Shown here one piece after another: positions 33,568-43,298 of a stretch of DNA of 64,000 bases (position 1 is the first letter of the stretch; every line of letters begins with the position of its first letter). The position numbers and the translations under genes were made by a program. A model generated the notes under the pieces. The model did not search any database, was not told the DNA's origin, and saw nothing but the letters and a program-made list of their open reading frames with translations. Where the stretch lies: positions 197,435 to 261,434 of the forward strand of contig NZ_WIND01000004.1 of assembly GCF_009697225.1 (NCBI RefSeq). Direction: 5' to 3'. This DNA comes from Halovulum marinum. Lineage in GTDB: Bacteria > Pseudomonadota > Alphaproteobacteria > Rhodobacterales > Rhodobacteraceae.

Positions 33568-33696
33568 AAGCGCGCGGCTTGGGCGCGGCGACCGCGCCCG
33601 GACGGCTTCGGGCGGCACCACGGTGTCGGCGTGAGGGGTTGGACTCTCGCCGCGAACCGGTTCAGATGGCGCGATCCCGAACCGCCGGAGCGCCAG

Positions 33697-34886
<1,190 letters not shown>

Positions 34887-34890
<4 letters not shown>

Positions 34891-35927
34891 CCGCCAACAC
34901 CATGCGCGCGCTGGTCAAGGCCAGGCCCGAGAAGGGGCTGTGGATGCAGGACGTCCCGGTGCCCGAGCCCGGCCCCGGCGAGGTACTGATCAAGGTGCGC
35001 AAGTCGGCGATCTGCGGCACCGACGTGCACATCTGGGAATGGGACGAATGGGCCGCCGCCACGGTGCCGGTGCCGCTGGTCACCGGACACGAGTTCATGG
35101 GCGAGATCGTCGATGCGGGCGCCGCCGCGCGCAAGTACACCCGCGGCCGGCGCGTCTCGGGCGAGGGCCACATCGTCTGCGGCATCTGCCGCAACTGCCG
35201 CGCCGGCCGCGGCCACCTGTGCCGCAACACGCAGGGCGTCGGCGTCACCCGGCCCGGCAGCTTCGCCGAGTACATCTGCCTGCCCGAATCGAACGTGGTG
35301 CCGATTCCCGACGACGTGCCCGACGACATCGCGGCGATCTTCGACCCGCTGGGCAACGCGGTGCACACCGCGCTGTCGTTCGACCTGGTGGGCGAGGACG
35401 TGCTGGTCACCGGCGCCGGCCCGATCGGCATCATGGGCGCGCTGGTGGCGCAGCGCGCGGGCGCGCGCAAGGTGGTGATCACCGACATCAACCCGGCGCG
35501 GCTGCAGCTGGCCCGCGGCATGGGGCTGGAGCACGCGATCGACACCTCGGCGATCACCCTGCGCGAGGTGATGGCCGACATCGGCATGACCGAGGGTTTC
35601 GACGTCGGCCTCGAGATGTCGGGCGCCGCGCCGGCGCTGCGGCAGATGATCGAGACGATGAACAACGGCGGCAAGGTGGCGCTGCTGGGCATCGCGCCGG
35701 CGGGCTTCGCCATCGACTGGCACCCGGTGATCTTCAAGATGCTGACGATCAAGGGCATCTACGGCCGCGAGATGTACGAGACCTGGTACAAGATGATCGC
35801 GCTGGTGCAAGGCGGGCTCGACCTGGCGCCGCTGATCACCCACCGCCTGCCGATCGACCGGTTCCGCGAGGGGTTCGACGCGATGCGCGACGGCAGCGCC
35901 GGCAAGGTGGTGCTCGACTGGGGCTGA
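34887..35927 (+). CDS. tdh: L-threonine 3-dehydrogenase
   Basis: This 346-residue zinc alcohol dehydrogenase oxidises threonine to 2-amino-3-ketobutyrate, the substrate of Kbl. The catalytic zinc site includes [15 protein letters not shown] (Cys43) and TGHEFMGE; the structural zinc site is [18 protein letters not shown] binding is [29 protein letters not shown] is typical of Tdh rather than other family members. It overlaps kbl by four bases. Confidence 0.96.
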
Positions 35928-36082
35928 GGCGCGCGGCTCGCGACCTGCGCCCGGACCCGCGCGCCCGCGCGGGCCGGGCCCGGCCGGGGCAAACGGATCG
36001 CCAGATCCGGCGTCCCCGGGCGGGCGCCCCCCCTTTGCCGACAAGGGCGCAGCCGCTAGGCTGGCGGCAAAGGAGTCGCGCC

Positions 36083-37429
36083 ATGTCCCACGTCTTCCCC
36101 CGCCACTGCCACGCCGATCTGCCCACCGCCGTCGCCGGCGCGGGCTGCTACCTGATCGACCGGGACGGCAGGCGCTATTTCGACGGTTCGGGCGGCGCGG
36201 CGGTGTCCTGCCTCGGGCACGGCGATCCGGCGATCACCGAGGCGATCAAGGACCAGCTCGACAAGCTGGCGTTCGCCCACACCGGCTTCTTCACCTCGGA
36301 ACCGGCCGAGGCGCTGGCCGACCTGCTGATCGCGCATGCCCCGCTGGGCATCGACCGGGTCTACTTCACCTCCGGCGGCTCCGAGGCGACCGAGGCGGCG
36401 ATCAAGCTCGCCCGCCAGTATTTCGTCGAGCGGGGCCAGCCCCAGCGCCGGCACCTGATCGCCCGCCGGCAAAGCTACCACGGCAACACGCTGGGCGCGC
36501 TGGCCGCCGGCGGCAACGAATGGCGCCGCGCCCAGTTCGGCCCGCTGCTGATCGAGGTCAGCCACATCGCCCCCTGCTACGAATACCGCGAGCGCCGCGA
36601 GGGCGAGAGCCCCGAGGCCTACGGCCTGCGCGCCGCGCAGGAGCTGGAGGACGAGATCCTGCGCCTCGGCCCCGACACGGTGATGGCCTTCATCGCCGAG
36701 CCGGTGGTCGGCGCCACCGCCGGCGCGGTGCCCGCGGTGGCGGGCTATTTCCGGCGCATCCGCGAGATCTGCGACCGCCACGGCGTGCTGCTGATCCTCG
36801 ACGAGGTGATGTGCGGCATGGGCCGCACCGGGCACCTGTTCGCCTGCGAGCACGACGGCATTTCGCCGGACATCCTGTGCATCGCCAAGGGCCTCGGCGC
36901 CGGTTACCAGCCGATCGGCGCGATGCTGTGTTCCGGGCAGATCTACGACACGATCGCCGGCGGCAGCGGCTTCTTCCAGCACGGCCACACCTACATCGGC
37001 CACCCGGTCGCCACCGCCGCCGGGCTGGCGGTGGTCGGCGCGATCCTCGAGCGCGAGCTGATCCCGCGGGTGCAGCGGCTGGGCGCGCAGCTCGACGCGG
37101 CGCTGCACGGGCGCTTCGCGCAGCACCCGCACGTCGGCGACATCCGCGGCCGCGGCCTGTTCCGCGGCATCGAGCTGGTCGCCGACCGCGAGACCAGGGC
37201 GCCGCTGGACCCGGCGCTGAAGACCGCGGCGAAGCTGAAGGCGGCGGCGTTCGAGGCCGGGCTGATCTGCTATCCGATGGCCGGCACCATCGACGGGCGG
37301 CGCGGCGACCACATCCTGCTGGCGCCGCCGTTCGTGATGGACGACAGCCAGATCAGCGAGATCACCGACCGGCTGGCGACGGCGATGGAGGCGGTGCTGG
37401 GACCGCAGGCCGCCCGCGCCCCGGCCTGA
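36083..37429 (+). CDS. Class III pyridoxal-phosphate aminotransferase
   Basis: This 448-residue enzyme is an omega-amino-acid:pyruvate type aminotransferase. YFTSGGSEATEAAIKLARQY binds the cofactor phosphate, LILDEVMCGMGRTG contains the cofactor-contacting Asp, and CIAKGLGAGYQPIGA holds the Schiff-base lysine. The amino donor cannot be deduced. AAAGGAG precedes the ATG. It is convergent with rhlE; a strong hairpin at 37468-37503 separates them. Confidence 0.93.
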   Translation: MSHVFPRHCHADLPTAVAGAGCYLIDRDGRRYFDGSGGAAVSCLGHGDPAITEAIKDQLDKLAFAHTGFFTSEPAEALADLLIAHAPLGIDRVYFTSGGSEATEAAIKLARQYFVERGQPQRRHLIARRQSYHGNTLGALAAGGNEWRRAQFGPLLIEVSHIAPCYEYRERREGESPEAYGLRAAQELEDEILRLGPDTVMAFIAEPVVGATAGAVPAVAGYFRRIREICDRHGVLLILDEVMCGMGRTGHLFACEHDGISPDILCIAKGLGAGYQPIGAMLCSGQIYDTIAGGSGFFQHGHTYIGHPVATAAGLAVVGAILERELIPRVQRLGAQLDAALHGRFAQHPHVGDIRGRGLFRGIELVADRETRAPLDPALKTAAKLKAAAFEAGLICYPMAGTIDGRRGDHILLAPPFVMDDSQISEITDRLATAMEAVLGPQAARAPA

Positions 37430-37467
37430 CCGGCGGCCGCGCCCTTCGAAACCACCCGTCAAACGGC

Positions 37468-37503
37468 AGGGGCCGCGCGCAAGTTTCCCGGCGCGCGGCC
37501 CCT
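37468..37503. terminator. Bidirectional hairpin between convergent genes
   Basis: A perfect 13-bp GC-rich stem (37468-37480 with 37491-37503) and 10-base loop lies between the aminotransferase and the helicase genes. The T-run is poor on both sides, so it is either a weak intrinsic terminator or an mRNA 3'-end stabiliser. Confidence 0.65.
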
Positions 37504-37524
37504 GATGTCTTCGTCGCCGGGCGG

Positions 37525-38793
37525 TCAGGCCGCCTGGCGCGCGCCCCGGCCCTGGCCGCCGCCGCCGCTGCGCCGCCGGCGCCGCTGCTGCTGCTGGCCG
37601 CCGCGGCCGCCGCCGCCGCCGGGCTTGCCGCCCTTGGCCGCCTGCGCCGCCTTCCAGGGGGTGCCGCCGGCCACGCGCAGCGGCTCGGGCAGAATCTTCT
37701 GGATCGCCGCCAGCTCGCCGGCCTCGTCCTCGGCGCAGAAGGCGATGGCGCGGCCCTCGGCCCCGGCGCGGGCGGTGCGGCCGATGCGGTGGACGTAGTT
37801 CTCGGGCACGTTCGGCAGGTCGTAGTTGTAGACATGCGCCACGCCCGGGATGTCGATGCCGCGTGCGGCGACGTCGGTCGCCACCAGCACCTTCACCTGT
37901 GCGCCCTTGAACCCGGCAATCGCCCGGTCGCGCTGACCTTGCGTCTTGTTGCCGTGGATCGAGGCGGCGGCGAAGCCCTCGGCGACCAGCTTCTTCATCA
38001 GCCGCTCGGCGCCGTGCTTGGTGCGCGCGAACACGATCGAGCGCTCGGCCTTGTGCGCGCCCAGCATGTCGATCAGCAGCGGCACCTTGTCGGCCTTGGG
38101 CACGAAGTGCACCGACTGCTCGATGCGGTCGGCGACCTTGCCCGGAGGCGCCACCTCGACCCGCACCGGGTCGGTCAGGAAGGCGCGCGACAGCTCCTCC
38201 ATCTGCGCCGGCATGGTGGCCGAGAACAGCATCGTCTGCCGCGCGCGCGGCAGCAGCGGGGCGATCCGGCGCAGCGCGTGGATGAAGCCCATGTCCAGCA
38301 TCTGGTCGGCCTCGTCCAGCACCAGGCGGCTGGTCAGGTCCAGCCGGACTGCCTTGCGGTCCAGCAGGTCGATCAGCCGGCCGGGGGTGGCGACAAGCAC
38401 GTCGACGCCCTTGTGCAGCGCCCGCACCTGGTTGTTGATCGAGGCGCCGCCGGTGACCAGCTCGATGCGCAGATGGCTGCCGCGGGTCAGCGCGCGCAGG
38501 TGTTCGACGATCTGCCGGGCCAGCTCGCGCGTCGGCGCAAGGATCAGGCCGGAGGCGGTTTTCGGGTCGGGCCGCGCGCCCGAGCCGGACAGCCCGTGGA
38601 TCAGCGGCAGGCCGAAGGCGGCGGTCTTGCCGGTGCCGGTCTGCGCCAGCCCCAGCACGTCGCGGCCCTTCAGCGCGTGCGGGATCGCCTGCGCCTGGAT
38701 CGGCGTCGGGTCGTTGATGCCCTGATCCGCCAGACGGGCGACAAGGCGGGGCGACAGCCCCAGGGATTCGAAGTCCCGGATTTCAGAGTCCAT
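37525..38793 (-). CDS. rhlE: DEAD-box ATP-dependent RNA helicase (RhlE type)
   Basis: This 422-residue helicase shows all core motifs: Q motif DPTPIQAQAIP, Walker A AQTGTGKT, PTRELA, GG, TPGRL, DEAD (VLDEADQML), SAT, ARGIDIPG and HRIGRTARAG. The C-terminus is a Gly/Arg/Gln-rich tail (about residues 380-422) with QQQQRRRRR, typical of RNA-binding tails. It unwinds RNA in ribosome assembly or decay. A plausible promoter about 250 bases upstream implies a long 5' leader. Confidence 0.93.
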   Translation of the reverse strand: MDSEIRDFESLGLSPRLVARLADQGINDPTPIQAQAIPHALKGRDVLGLAQTGTGKTAAFGLPLIHGLSGSGARPDPKTASGLILAPTRELARQIVEHLRALTRGSHLRIELVTGGASINNQVRALHKGVDVLVATPGRLIDLLDRKAVRLDLTSRLVLDEADQMLDMGFIHALRRIAPLLPRARQTMLFSATMPAQMEELSRAFLTDPVRVEVAPPGKVADRIEQSVHFVPKADKVPLLIDMLGAHKAERSIVFARTKHGAERLMKKLVAEGFAAASIHGNKTQGQRDRAIAGFKGAQVKVLVATDVAARGIDIPGVAHVYNYDLPNVPENYVHRIGRTARAGAEGRAIAFCAEDEAGELAAIQKILPEPLRVAGGTPWKAAQAAKGGKPGGGGGRGGQQQQRRRRRSGGGGQGRGARQAA

Positions 38794-39174
38794 GCGGACC
38801 TTTCCATTGCGCGGGCGGCAGCAGCCGCCCGTTGGTCGTGAAAGCCCACCGGGCCGCCTGGAACAGGCAGCCTGCGGACCGGCACGGGGAATGCACGTTG
38901 AACTCGCGCCCGGGCCGGATTGCCCGCGCGCCGTCGCGGCGCTGCTGCCCATGCGTGATGTGGGAAACGGTTCTGGGTTGCCCCGGCGCGCGGCCCGAAG
39001 GCGCGGCCGCATGCTGCTCACGCGGCAGAAGGCGGTGTGCCCCATATCGTCGCCCCGGCGGCGCAAGTCAAGCGCCGCGCGCGCTTTTCCGCCAAAGCCG
39101 GCCAGGCCGTCGCGCCGCGGCCACCCTTGCCGCGGGGGCGCGGCGGGTCGGCCTTGCCGCGGGGGCGCGGCGGG
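38794..39174. other. rhlE upstream region without a gene
   Basis: 381 bases between the rhlE start and the rimK stop. Contains a candidate minus-strand promoter (39043-39071) and the 27-bp repeats reaching into rimK. Open frames here have Arg/Ala-rich translations only. Confidence 0.45.
39043..39071 (-). promoter_or_regulatory. Candidate rhlE promoter
   Basis: On the minus strand TTGACT (39071-39066), 17-base spacer, GATATG (39048-39043). The -10 is imperfect. If used, the rhlE mRNA has a leader of roughly 240 bases. Confidence 0.35.
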
Positions 39175-39190
39175 TCAGCCCTTGCCGCGG
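39125..39190. repeat. 27-bp tandem repeat at the rimK 3' end
   Basis: A GC-rich unit beginning CCTTGCCGCGGGGGCGCGG occurs at 39125 and 39152, and a partial third copy starts at 39180 inside the rimK stop region. The stop codon and last Lys-Gly codons of rimK lie in the partial copy. Confidence 0.8.
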
Positions 39191-40080
39191 GTCCGGGTGC
39201 TGTGCGGCTTGGCCACGGTCTCGAGGTGGGCGATGATCCGGTCGGCGACGTCGATGCCGGTGGCGTTCTCCAGCCCCTCCAGCCCGGGCGAGGAGTTCAC
39301 CTCCATCACCGCCGGGCCATCGGCGGCGCGCAGCATGTCGACGCCGCACACGTTCAGCCCCATCGCCTTGGCCGCCGCCACTGCCGTCGCGCGCTCCTTC
39401 GGGGTGATCCGCACCACCGACGCCTCGCCGCCCTGGTGCAGGTTCGAGCGGAAGTCGCCGTCGGCGCCCTTGCGCTTCATCGCCGCGACCACCTTCTCGC
39501 CGATCACCAGGCAGCGGATGTCCTCGCCGTTGGCCTCCTTGACGAAGCTCTGCACGATGAACTGGGCGTTGAGGGACGAAAACGCCTGGATGATGCTTTC
39601 GGCGGCCTTCTGGGTCTCGCCCAGCACCACGCCCTTGCCCTGCGTGCCCTCGAGCAGCTTGATGATCGCCGGCGCGCCGCCCATCAGCTGCAGCACATAG
39701 GCCGGATCCGAGGTGCGGTGCGCGAACACCGTCGCCGGCATGCCGACGTGCTTGCGCGACAGCAGCTGCATCGAGCGCAGCTTGTCGCGCGAGCGGCTGA
39801 TCGCCACGCTTTCGTTCAGCGCGTAGACGCCCATCATCTCGAACTGGCGCAGCACCGCGGTGCCGAAGAAGGTCACGCTGGCGCCGATCCGCGGGATCAC
39901 CGCATCGAAGCCCTCCAGCTTCTCGCCGCGGTAGTGCAGCGCCGGCCGCGCCGAGGCGATGTCGATGTAGCAGCGCATGTGGTTGATGACGCGGATCTCG
40001 TGGCCGCGCGCCTGCGCCGCCTCGATCAGCCGGCGGTGCGAGTACAGTTCCGCGTTGCGGCACATCAGCGCGATCTTCAT
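39175..40080 (-). CDS. rimK: RimK-type ATP-grasp glutamate ligase
   Basis: This 301-residue enzyme matches RimK, which adds glutamates to the C-terminus of ribosomal protein S6. N-terminus [22 protein letters not shown], the ATP-grasp domain (about 104-287) with [32 protein letters not shown] and the metal-binding end [14 protein letters not shown]. It overlaps the upstream zinc-protease-like gene as ATGA; the pair recalls rimB-rimK of pseudomonads. Confidence 0.94.
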   Translation of the reverse strand: MKIALMCRNAELYSHRRLIEAAQARGHEIRVINHMRCYIDIASARPALHYRGEKLEGFDAVIPRIGASVTFFGTAVLRQFEMMGVYALNESVAISRSRDKLRSMQLLSRKHVGMPATVFAHRTSDPAYVLQLMGGAPAIIKLLEGTQGKGVVLGETQKAAESIIQAFSSLNAQFIVQSFVKEANGEDIRCLVIGEKVVAAMKRKGADGDFRSNLHQGGEASVVRITPKERATAVAAAKAMGLNVCGVDMLRAADGPAVMEVNSSPGLEGLENATGIDVADRIIAHLETVAKPHSTRTRGKG

Positions 40081-40520
40081 GTGTGCACCCAGCCGCCCTG
40101 GAGGTGCCGTCCGAGAATGTGCGAGCGCGAGGGATCCACCAGGATCCGTCCCGAGAGCGCCTCGCGCCCCACCAGCATGCGATAGGCCATCTGTTCCCTG
40201 TCTGTCAGCGTCACTTCGACCGACCAACTGTGCCGGCCCATGGTCATGTCCAGTTCCACCACCGGCCGCTCCTCGACCATGCCGTTGGAACTGCGGATCG
40301 AGCGGACCGCCTTGACGCGGAAGCGCTGCTCGGCCTCGCCCTTGCGGCCGAGCAGGTGGAACAGCGCCCAGTCGGCGCCGTCGGCATGTTCCATCCGCAG
40401 ATCGTAGGCGTGCAGCGCCGAGGTCCGCGCCCCGGTGTCCATCTTGGCGCGGATGAAGCCCCGCCCGGTCTGCGGCAGCTGCACCCATTCGCGCCAGCCC
40501 ACGATCATCCTGTCGTCCAT
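40077..40520 (-). CDS. RimB-like retropepsin-type protease partner of RimK
   Basis: This 147-residue protein belongs to the family annotated as ATP-dependent zinc protease (COG4067), called RimB next to rimK in pseudomonads. The aspartic-protease-like core starts with [31 protein letters not shown] and contains [12 protein letters not shown] and [18 protein letters not shown]. The DTG motif resembles retropepsins. It probably modulates RimK activity on S6. ATG 40520 gives the family start. Confidence 0.85.
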   Translation of the reverse strand: MDDRMIVGWREWVQLPQTGRGFIRAKMDTGARTSALHAYDLRMEHADGADWALFHLLGRKGEAEQRFRVKAVRSIRSSNGMVEERPVVELDMTMGRHSWSVEVTLTDREQMAYRMLVGREALSGRILVDPSRSHILGRHLQGGWVHT

Positions 40521-40590
40521 CGAATCCGCCCTTGGCCCTTCCGCCGCGGTGGTACACCCTGACGCCTGGTGTGGAAAGGCGCGGTGACAC

Positions 40591-41025
40591 ATGAGCGACA
40601 TGAAGACGGTCGAGACCGACGCCGATCCGCACGCGTTCCTGGCGGCGGTGGCGCACCCCGGCCGGCGCGCCGACGCGCAGGCCGTGGCCGCGATGATGCA
40701 GCGCGTCACCGGCTGGCCGCCGCGGATGTGGGGCGAGAGCATCGTCGGCTTCGGCGCCTACGACTACCGGCGCCGCGACGGCTCGGCGCACCGGTTCTTC
40801 CGGGTCGGGCTCGCGCCGCGCAAGGCGGCGCTGACCATATACCTGATGCCCGGCGTGGCCCGCCATGCCGCGCTGCTGGCGAAGCTGGGGCCGCACCGGC
40901 ACAGCGTCAGCTGCCTGTACCTGGGGCGGCTGCGGGGCATCGACATGGAGGTGCTGGAGACGCTGGTCCGCCGCTCGGTCGCGGACATGGCGGCGCTGTA
41001 CCCGCAGCCGGAGGGCGACGCCTAG
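40591..41025 (+). CDS. DUF1801 domain protein
   Basis: This 144-residue protein has the DUF1801 (YdhG-like) fold: residues about 30-125 include [41 protein letters not shown] and [21 protein letters not shown]. The function of the family is not settled; it is often encoded near stress genes. Its stop codon overlaps that of the convergent membrane gene by two bases. Confidence 0.85.
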   Translation: MSDMKTVETDADPHAFLAAVAHPGRRADAQAVAAMMQRVTGWPPRMWGESIVGFGAYDYRRRDGSAHRFFRVGLAPRKAALTIYLMPGVARHAALLAKLGPHRHSVSCLYLGRLRGIDMEVLETLVRRSVADMAALYPQPEGDA

Positions 41026-41768
41026 CGGCCGGCGACGTTCAGCACCCGGGTGCGCTTTTTCAGCTGGTCCAGCACCAGGCAGCCGGCGATCGCCAGCGCG
41101 GCGAGGATCCACTCTGCCGGATCGTCGCCCAGCGCCTCGCCCTCGACCAAGTCCTGGCCCAGGTGGATCGCGGTCGCGAACAGCGCCGCCGCCAGCCAGC
41201 CGGGATACTCGCGCCGCATCAGCGTGCGCAGGCTGAACCGGTGCGCCGGCCGGCGCCATCCGGTCAGGCGCGGCAGGAACGCCGGCACGCGCGCCGCCCA
41301 CTCGGTGTAGCGGGCGCCGAATTCTGCCTCGAGAAAGCGTTCCTCGGCCAGGATGATGCGCTCGTAGTACAGCGCCAGCGCCAGCGCCATCACCGCCGTC
41401 AGCACCAGGTCCTGGCTGAGCAGCGCGAGGCCGACGTAGATCATGCAGTTGCCCAGGTAGAGCGGGTTGCGGGTCAGCGTGTAGACCCCGGTGGTGGTCA
41501 GGCTTTCGGCAATCTGGCCGCGGGTGTTGCGCCCCGAGGTGCCGCGCGGCGCGAACGCCACCGCCGCGGCGCGCAGCGCGATCCCGGCCAGAACGCACAG
41601 GGCGGCGAGCGTGGCGACGGCGTCGCCGGCGAAGTCGCCCCAGGCCAGCTCGATCGGCTCGCCGCGCGACACCGCAAGCGCCAGCCACGGCAGGAACACC
41701 AGCGGCAGAAGCCCGCGCCAGCGGAACAGGAAGTCGCCCTGGCTCTCCATCCTCTCGCGCGTCAGCAT
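41022..41768 (-). CDS. Isoprenylcysteine-carboxyl-methyltransferase-like membrane protein
   Basis: This 248-residue integral membrane protein has about five hydrophobic segments and the phospholipid/isoprenylcysteine methyltransferase signature: [33 protein letters not shown] followed by [24 protein letters not shown]. This region binds S-adenosylmethionine in the family. The acceptor is unknown. ATG 41768 chosen; an in-frame ATG six codons later is possible. Divergent from the GST gene. Confidence 0.82.
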   Translation of the reverse strand: MLTRERMESQGDFLFRWRGLLPLVFLPWLALAVSRGEPIELAWGDFAGDAVATLAALCVLAGIALRAAAVAFAPRGTSGRNTRGQIAESLTTTGVYTLTRNPLYLGNCMIYVGLALLSQDLVLTAVMALALALYYERIILAEERFLEAEFGARYTEWAARVPAFLPRLTGWRRPAHRFSLRTLMRREYPGWLAAALFATAIHLGQDLVEGEALGDDPAEWILAALAIAGCLVLDQLKKRTRVLNVAGR

Positions 41769-41887
41769 CGTCCGTTCCCTCGCCCGTTTCCTCGGTTGCA
41801 GCGGCGCCCGGCGCCGGTTTGCGGCATCTAGCGCCGAATTCCGGTCCGCGGCAACCCCCGGCGCCGGCCGCGGCGCCGGCGCCACCG

Positions 41888-41911
41888 CTGCTGACACAAG
41901 GCTGTCAGCAG
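41888..41911. promoter_or_regulatory. Inverted repeat between methyltransferase-like and GST genes
   Basis: Perfect 9-bp arms CTGCTGACA / TGTCAGCAG with a 6-base spacer, 50 bases before the GST start. Suits a dimeric repressor operator or a leader hairpin; the binding protein is unknown. Confidence 0.5.
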
Positions 41912-41960
41912 GGGGCTGCTACGGTAGGATCGGCGAACGGACGCCCGGAGGAGTCATTCG

Positions 41961-42569
41961 ATGCTGACGCTGTTTCATGCCTGCCATTCCCGCTCGACCC
42001 GGATCGTGCAGTTGATCGACGAGCTGGGCGCGCGCGACCGGGTCGAGATCCGGCCGGTGACGATCCCGCGCCGCGACGGCAGCGGCGCGCCGGACGCCGC
42101 CAACCCGCACCCCGAACACAAGGTGCCGCTGCTGCTGCACGACGGCGTGCCGATCCGCGAATCGAACGCGATCATGCAGTACCTGTGCGAGCTGTTCCCC
42201 GAGGCCGGGCTGGCGCCGATGCCGGGGCAGCCGGGGCGCGGCCCCTTCCTGTCGTGGATGGCCTGGTACGGCAACGTGATGGAGCCGGTCTATGTCCACA
42301 GCTTCGCCGGGCTGGAGCACCCGCTGCTGCAGACCACCTTCCGCGGCCTGCCCGAGGTCGAGGCCCGGCTGGCCGAGGCGCTGCGGGACCGGCCCTACCT
42401 GCTGGGCGAGCGGTTCTCGGCCGCCGATCTGCTGATCGGCTCGACCTTCGCCTGGATGCCCGAGGCGACGCCGGACGTGGCGCAGGTGAAGGACTGGGCG
42501 GCGCGCTGCACCGGGCGCGGTGCGGCGCGGCGGGCGGCAGAGTACGACGCGCGGCTGGCGGCGGGCTGA
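41961..42569 (+). CDS. Glutathione S-transferase family protein
   Basis: This 202-residue protein has the N-terminal thioredoxin-like domain (about 1-80) with LFHACHSRSTRIVQLIDEL, the cis-Pro region HKVPLLLHDG and glutathione-contacting RESNAIMQYLCE, then the helical domain with LLGERFSAADLLIGSTF. CGGAGGAG precedes the ATG. Substrate unknown; detoxification or a metabolic isomerisation are typical roles. Confidence 0.92.
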   Translation: MLTLFHACHSRSTRIVQLIDELGARDRVEIRPVTIPRRDGSGAPDAANPHPEHKVPLLLHDGVPIRESNAIMQYLCELFPEAGLAPMPGQPGRGPFLSWMAWYGNVMEPVYVHSFAGLEHPLLQTTFRGLPEVEARLAEALRDRPYLLGERFSAADLLIGSTFAWMPEATPDVAQVKDWAARCTGRGAARRAAEYDARLAAG

Positions 42570-42581
42570 GTCACAAATCGC

Positions 42582-42610
42582 TTGCATCCCGGAAGCCGAG
42601 CGCTTATCTA
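42582..42610 (+). promoter_or_regulatory. Promoter of the rimP-nusA-infB operon
   Basis: TTGCAT (42582-42587), 17-base spacer and TATCTA (42605-42610), starting 12 bases after the GST stop. The CTTGCA -35 and 17-base spacing match the tRNA-Ala promoter in this window. Transcription would begin near 42617. Confidence 0.65.
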
Positions 42611-42616
42611 CCGCTC

Positions 42617-42689
42617 AACAGCGGCAAGACTGGGGTCCAAACCCAGGCTTCCACCGGATAGCACATTGCGGGCCGCTGGCCCGTTTTTT
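42617..42689 (+). ncRNA. Short leader or small RNA ending in a terminator before rimP
   Basis: From the predicted start to the terminator this RNA has about 73 bases, with a hairpin CTGGG-loop-CCCAG (42630-42646) and the terminator at the 3' end. It may be a stand-alone small RNA or the attenuated leader of rimP-nusA-ylxR-infB. No coding potential is evident. The start site is inferred from the promoter only. Confidence 0.45.
42669..42689 (+). terminator. Intrinsic terminator between leader and rimP
   Basis: CGGGCC stem, GCT loop, GGCCCG, then six T: a textbook intrinsic terminator, placed between the promoter and rimP, 46 bases before the rimP start. Its location suggests attenuation rather than only the end of GST transcription. 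Confidence 0.85.
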
Positions 42690-42734
42690 GTTTGCGGACC
42701 CCGCCGCGGGGCCCGAACCTTCCGGAAGGTGCCG

Positions 42735-43298
42735 ATGACCGACCTGATCGCCAAAGCGCAGATGGACCGTCGCCTGGCCGAGATCGTGACCCCCACGATC
42801 GAGGGCCTGGGCTACGAGCTGGTGCGTCTGCGGTACATGGGCGGCAAGAGACCGCTCCTGCAGATCATGGCCGACACGCCCGAAGGCAACATCGAGGTGG
42901 ACGACTGCGCCAGGATCAGCCGGGCGGTGTCCGCCGTGCTGGACGTGGAAGACCCGATCGAGGGCGAATACAGCCTCGAGGTGTCAAGCCCCGGGATCGA
43001 CCGGCCGCTGACCCGGCTGAAGGATTTCGACACCTGGGACGGCCACGAGGTGAAACTGCAGACCGCCGAGCTGATCGACGGGCGCAAGAACTTCAAGGGC
43101 GTGCTGCGCGGGGTCGAGAACGGCGAGGTGCTGGTCGAGATCCCCGAGGGCACCATCGGCCTGCCCTTCGACTGGCTGACCGAGGCCAAGCTGGTGCTGA
43201 CCGACGCGCTGATCGCGGCGGATCTGAAAGGACGCAAGGACGCCGGGTTCGATCCGGCCGCCTTCGATGAGATAGAGCAAGAAGAGGACGCGACATGA
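42735..43298 (+). CDS. rimP: Ribosome maturation factor RimP
   Basis: This 187-residue protein assists 30S subunit maturation. The N-terminal domain (about 10-85) has [26 protein letters not shown] and the conserved [15 protein letters not shown], with [12 protein letters not shown] linking to the C-terminal SH3-like domain. GGAAGG lies before the ATG. Its stop overlaps nusA as ATGA, the standard rimP-nusA arrangement. Confidence 0.96.
   Translation: MTDLIAKAQMDRRLAEIVTPTIEGLGYELVRLRYMGGKRPLLQIMADTPEGNIEVDDCARISRAVSAVLDVEDPIEGEYSLEVSSPGIDRPLTRLKDFDTWDGHEVKLQTAELIDGRKNFKGVLRGVENGEVLVEIPEGTIGLPFDWLTEAKLVLTDALIAADLKGRKDAGFDPAAFDEIEQEEDAT

Noticed and set aside
39175..41688. 837-residue minus-strand frame as a fusion of rimK with an upstream protein
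   Set aside because: Only the last 301 residues are RimK; the rest lies in other frames of the RimB-like, DUF1801 and methyltransferase-like genes.
42591..42652. tRNA-like fold upstream of rimP (GGAAGCC pairs with GGCTTCC, plus a 5-bp T-arm-like stem)
   Set aside because: No proper D arm or anticodon arm, no CCA, and the 5' arm overlaps the predicted promoter spacer, so a tRNA or remnant is unlikely.
42617..42689. SRP (4.5S) or 6S RNA as identity of the rimP leader
   Set aside because: Too short, and the conserved SRP tetraloop region and 6S bubble are missing.
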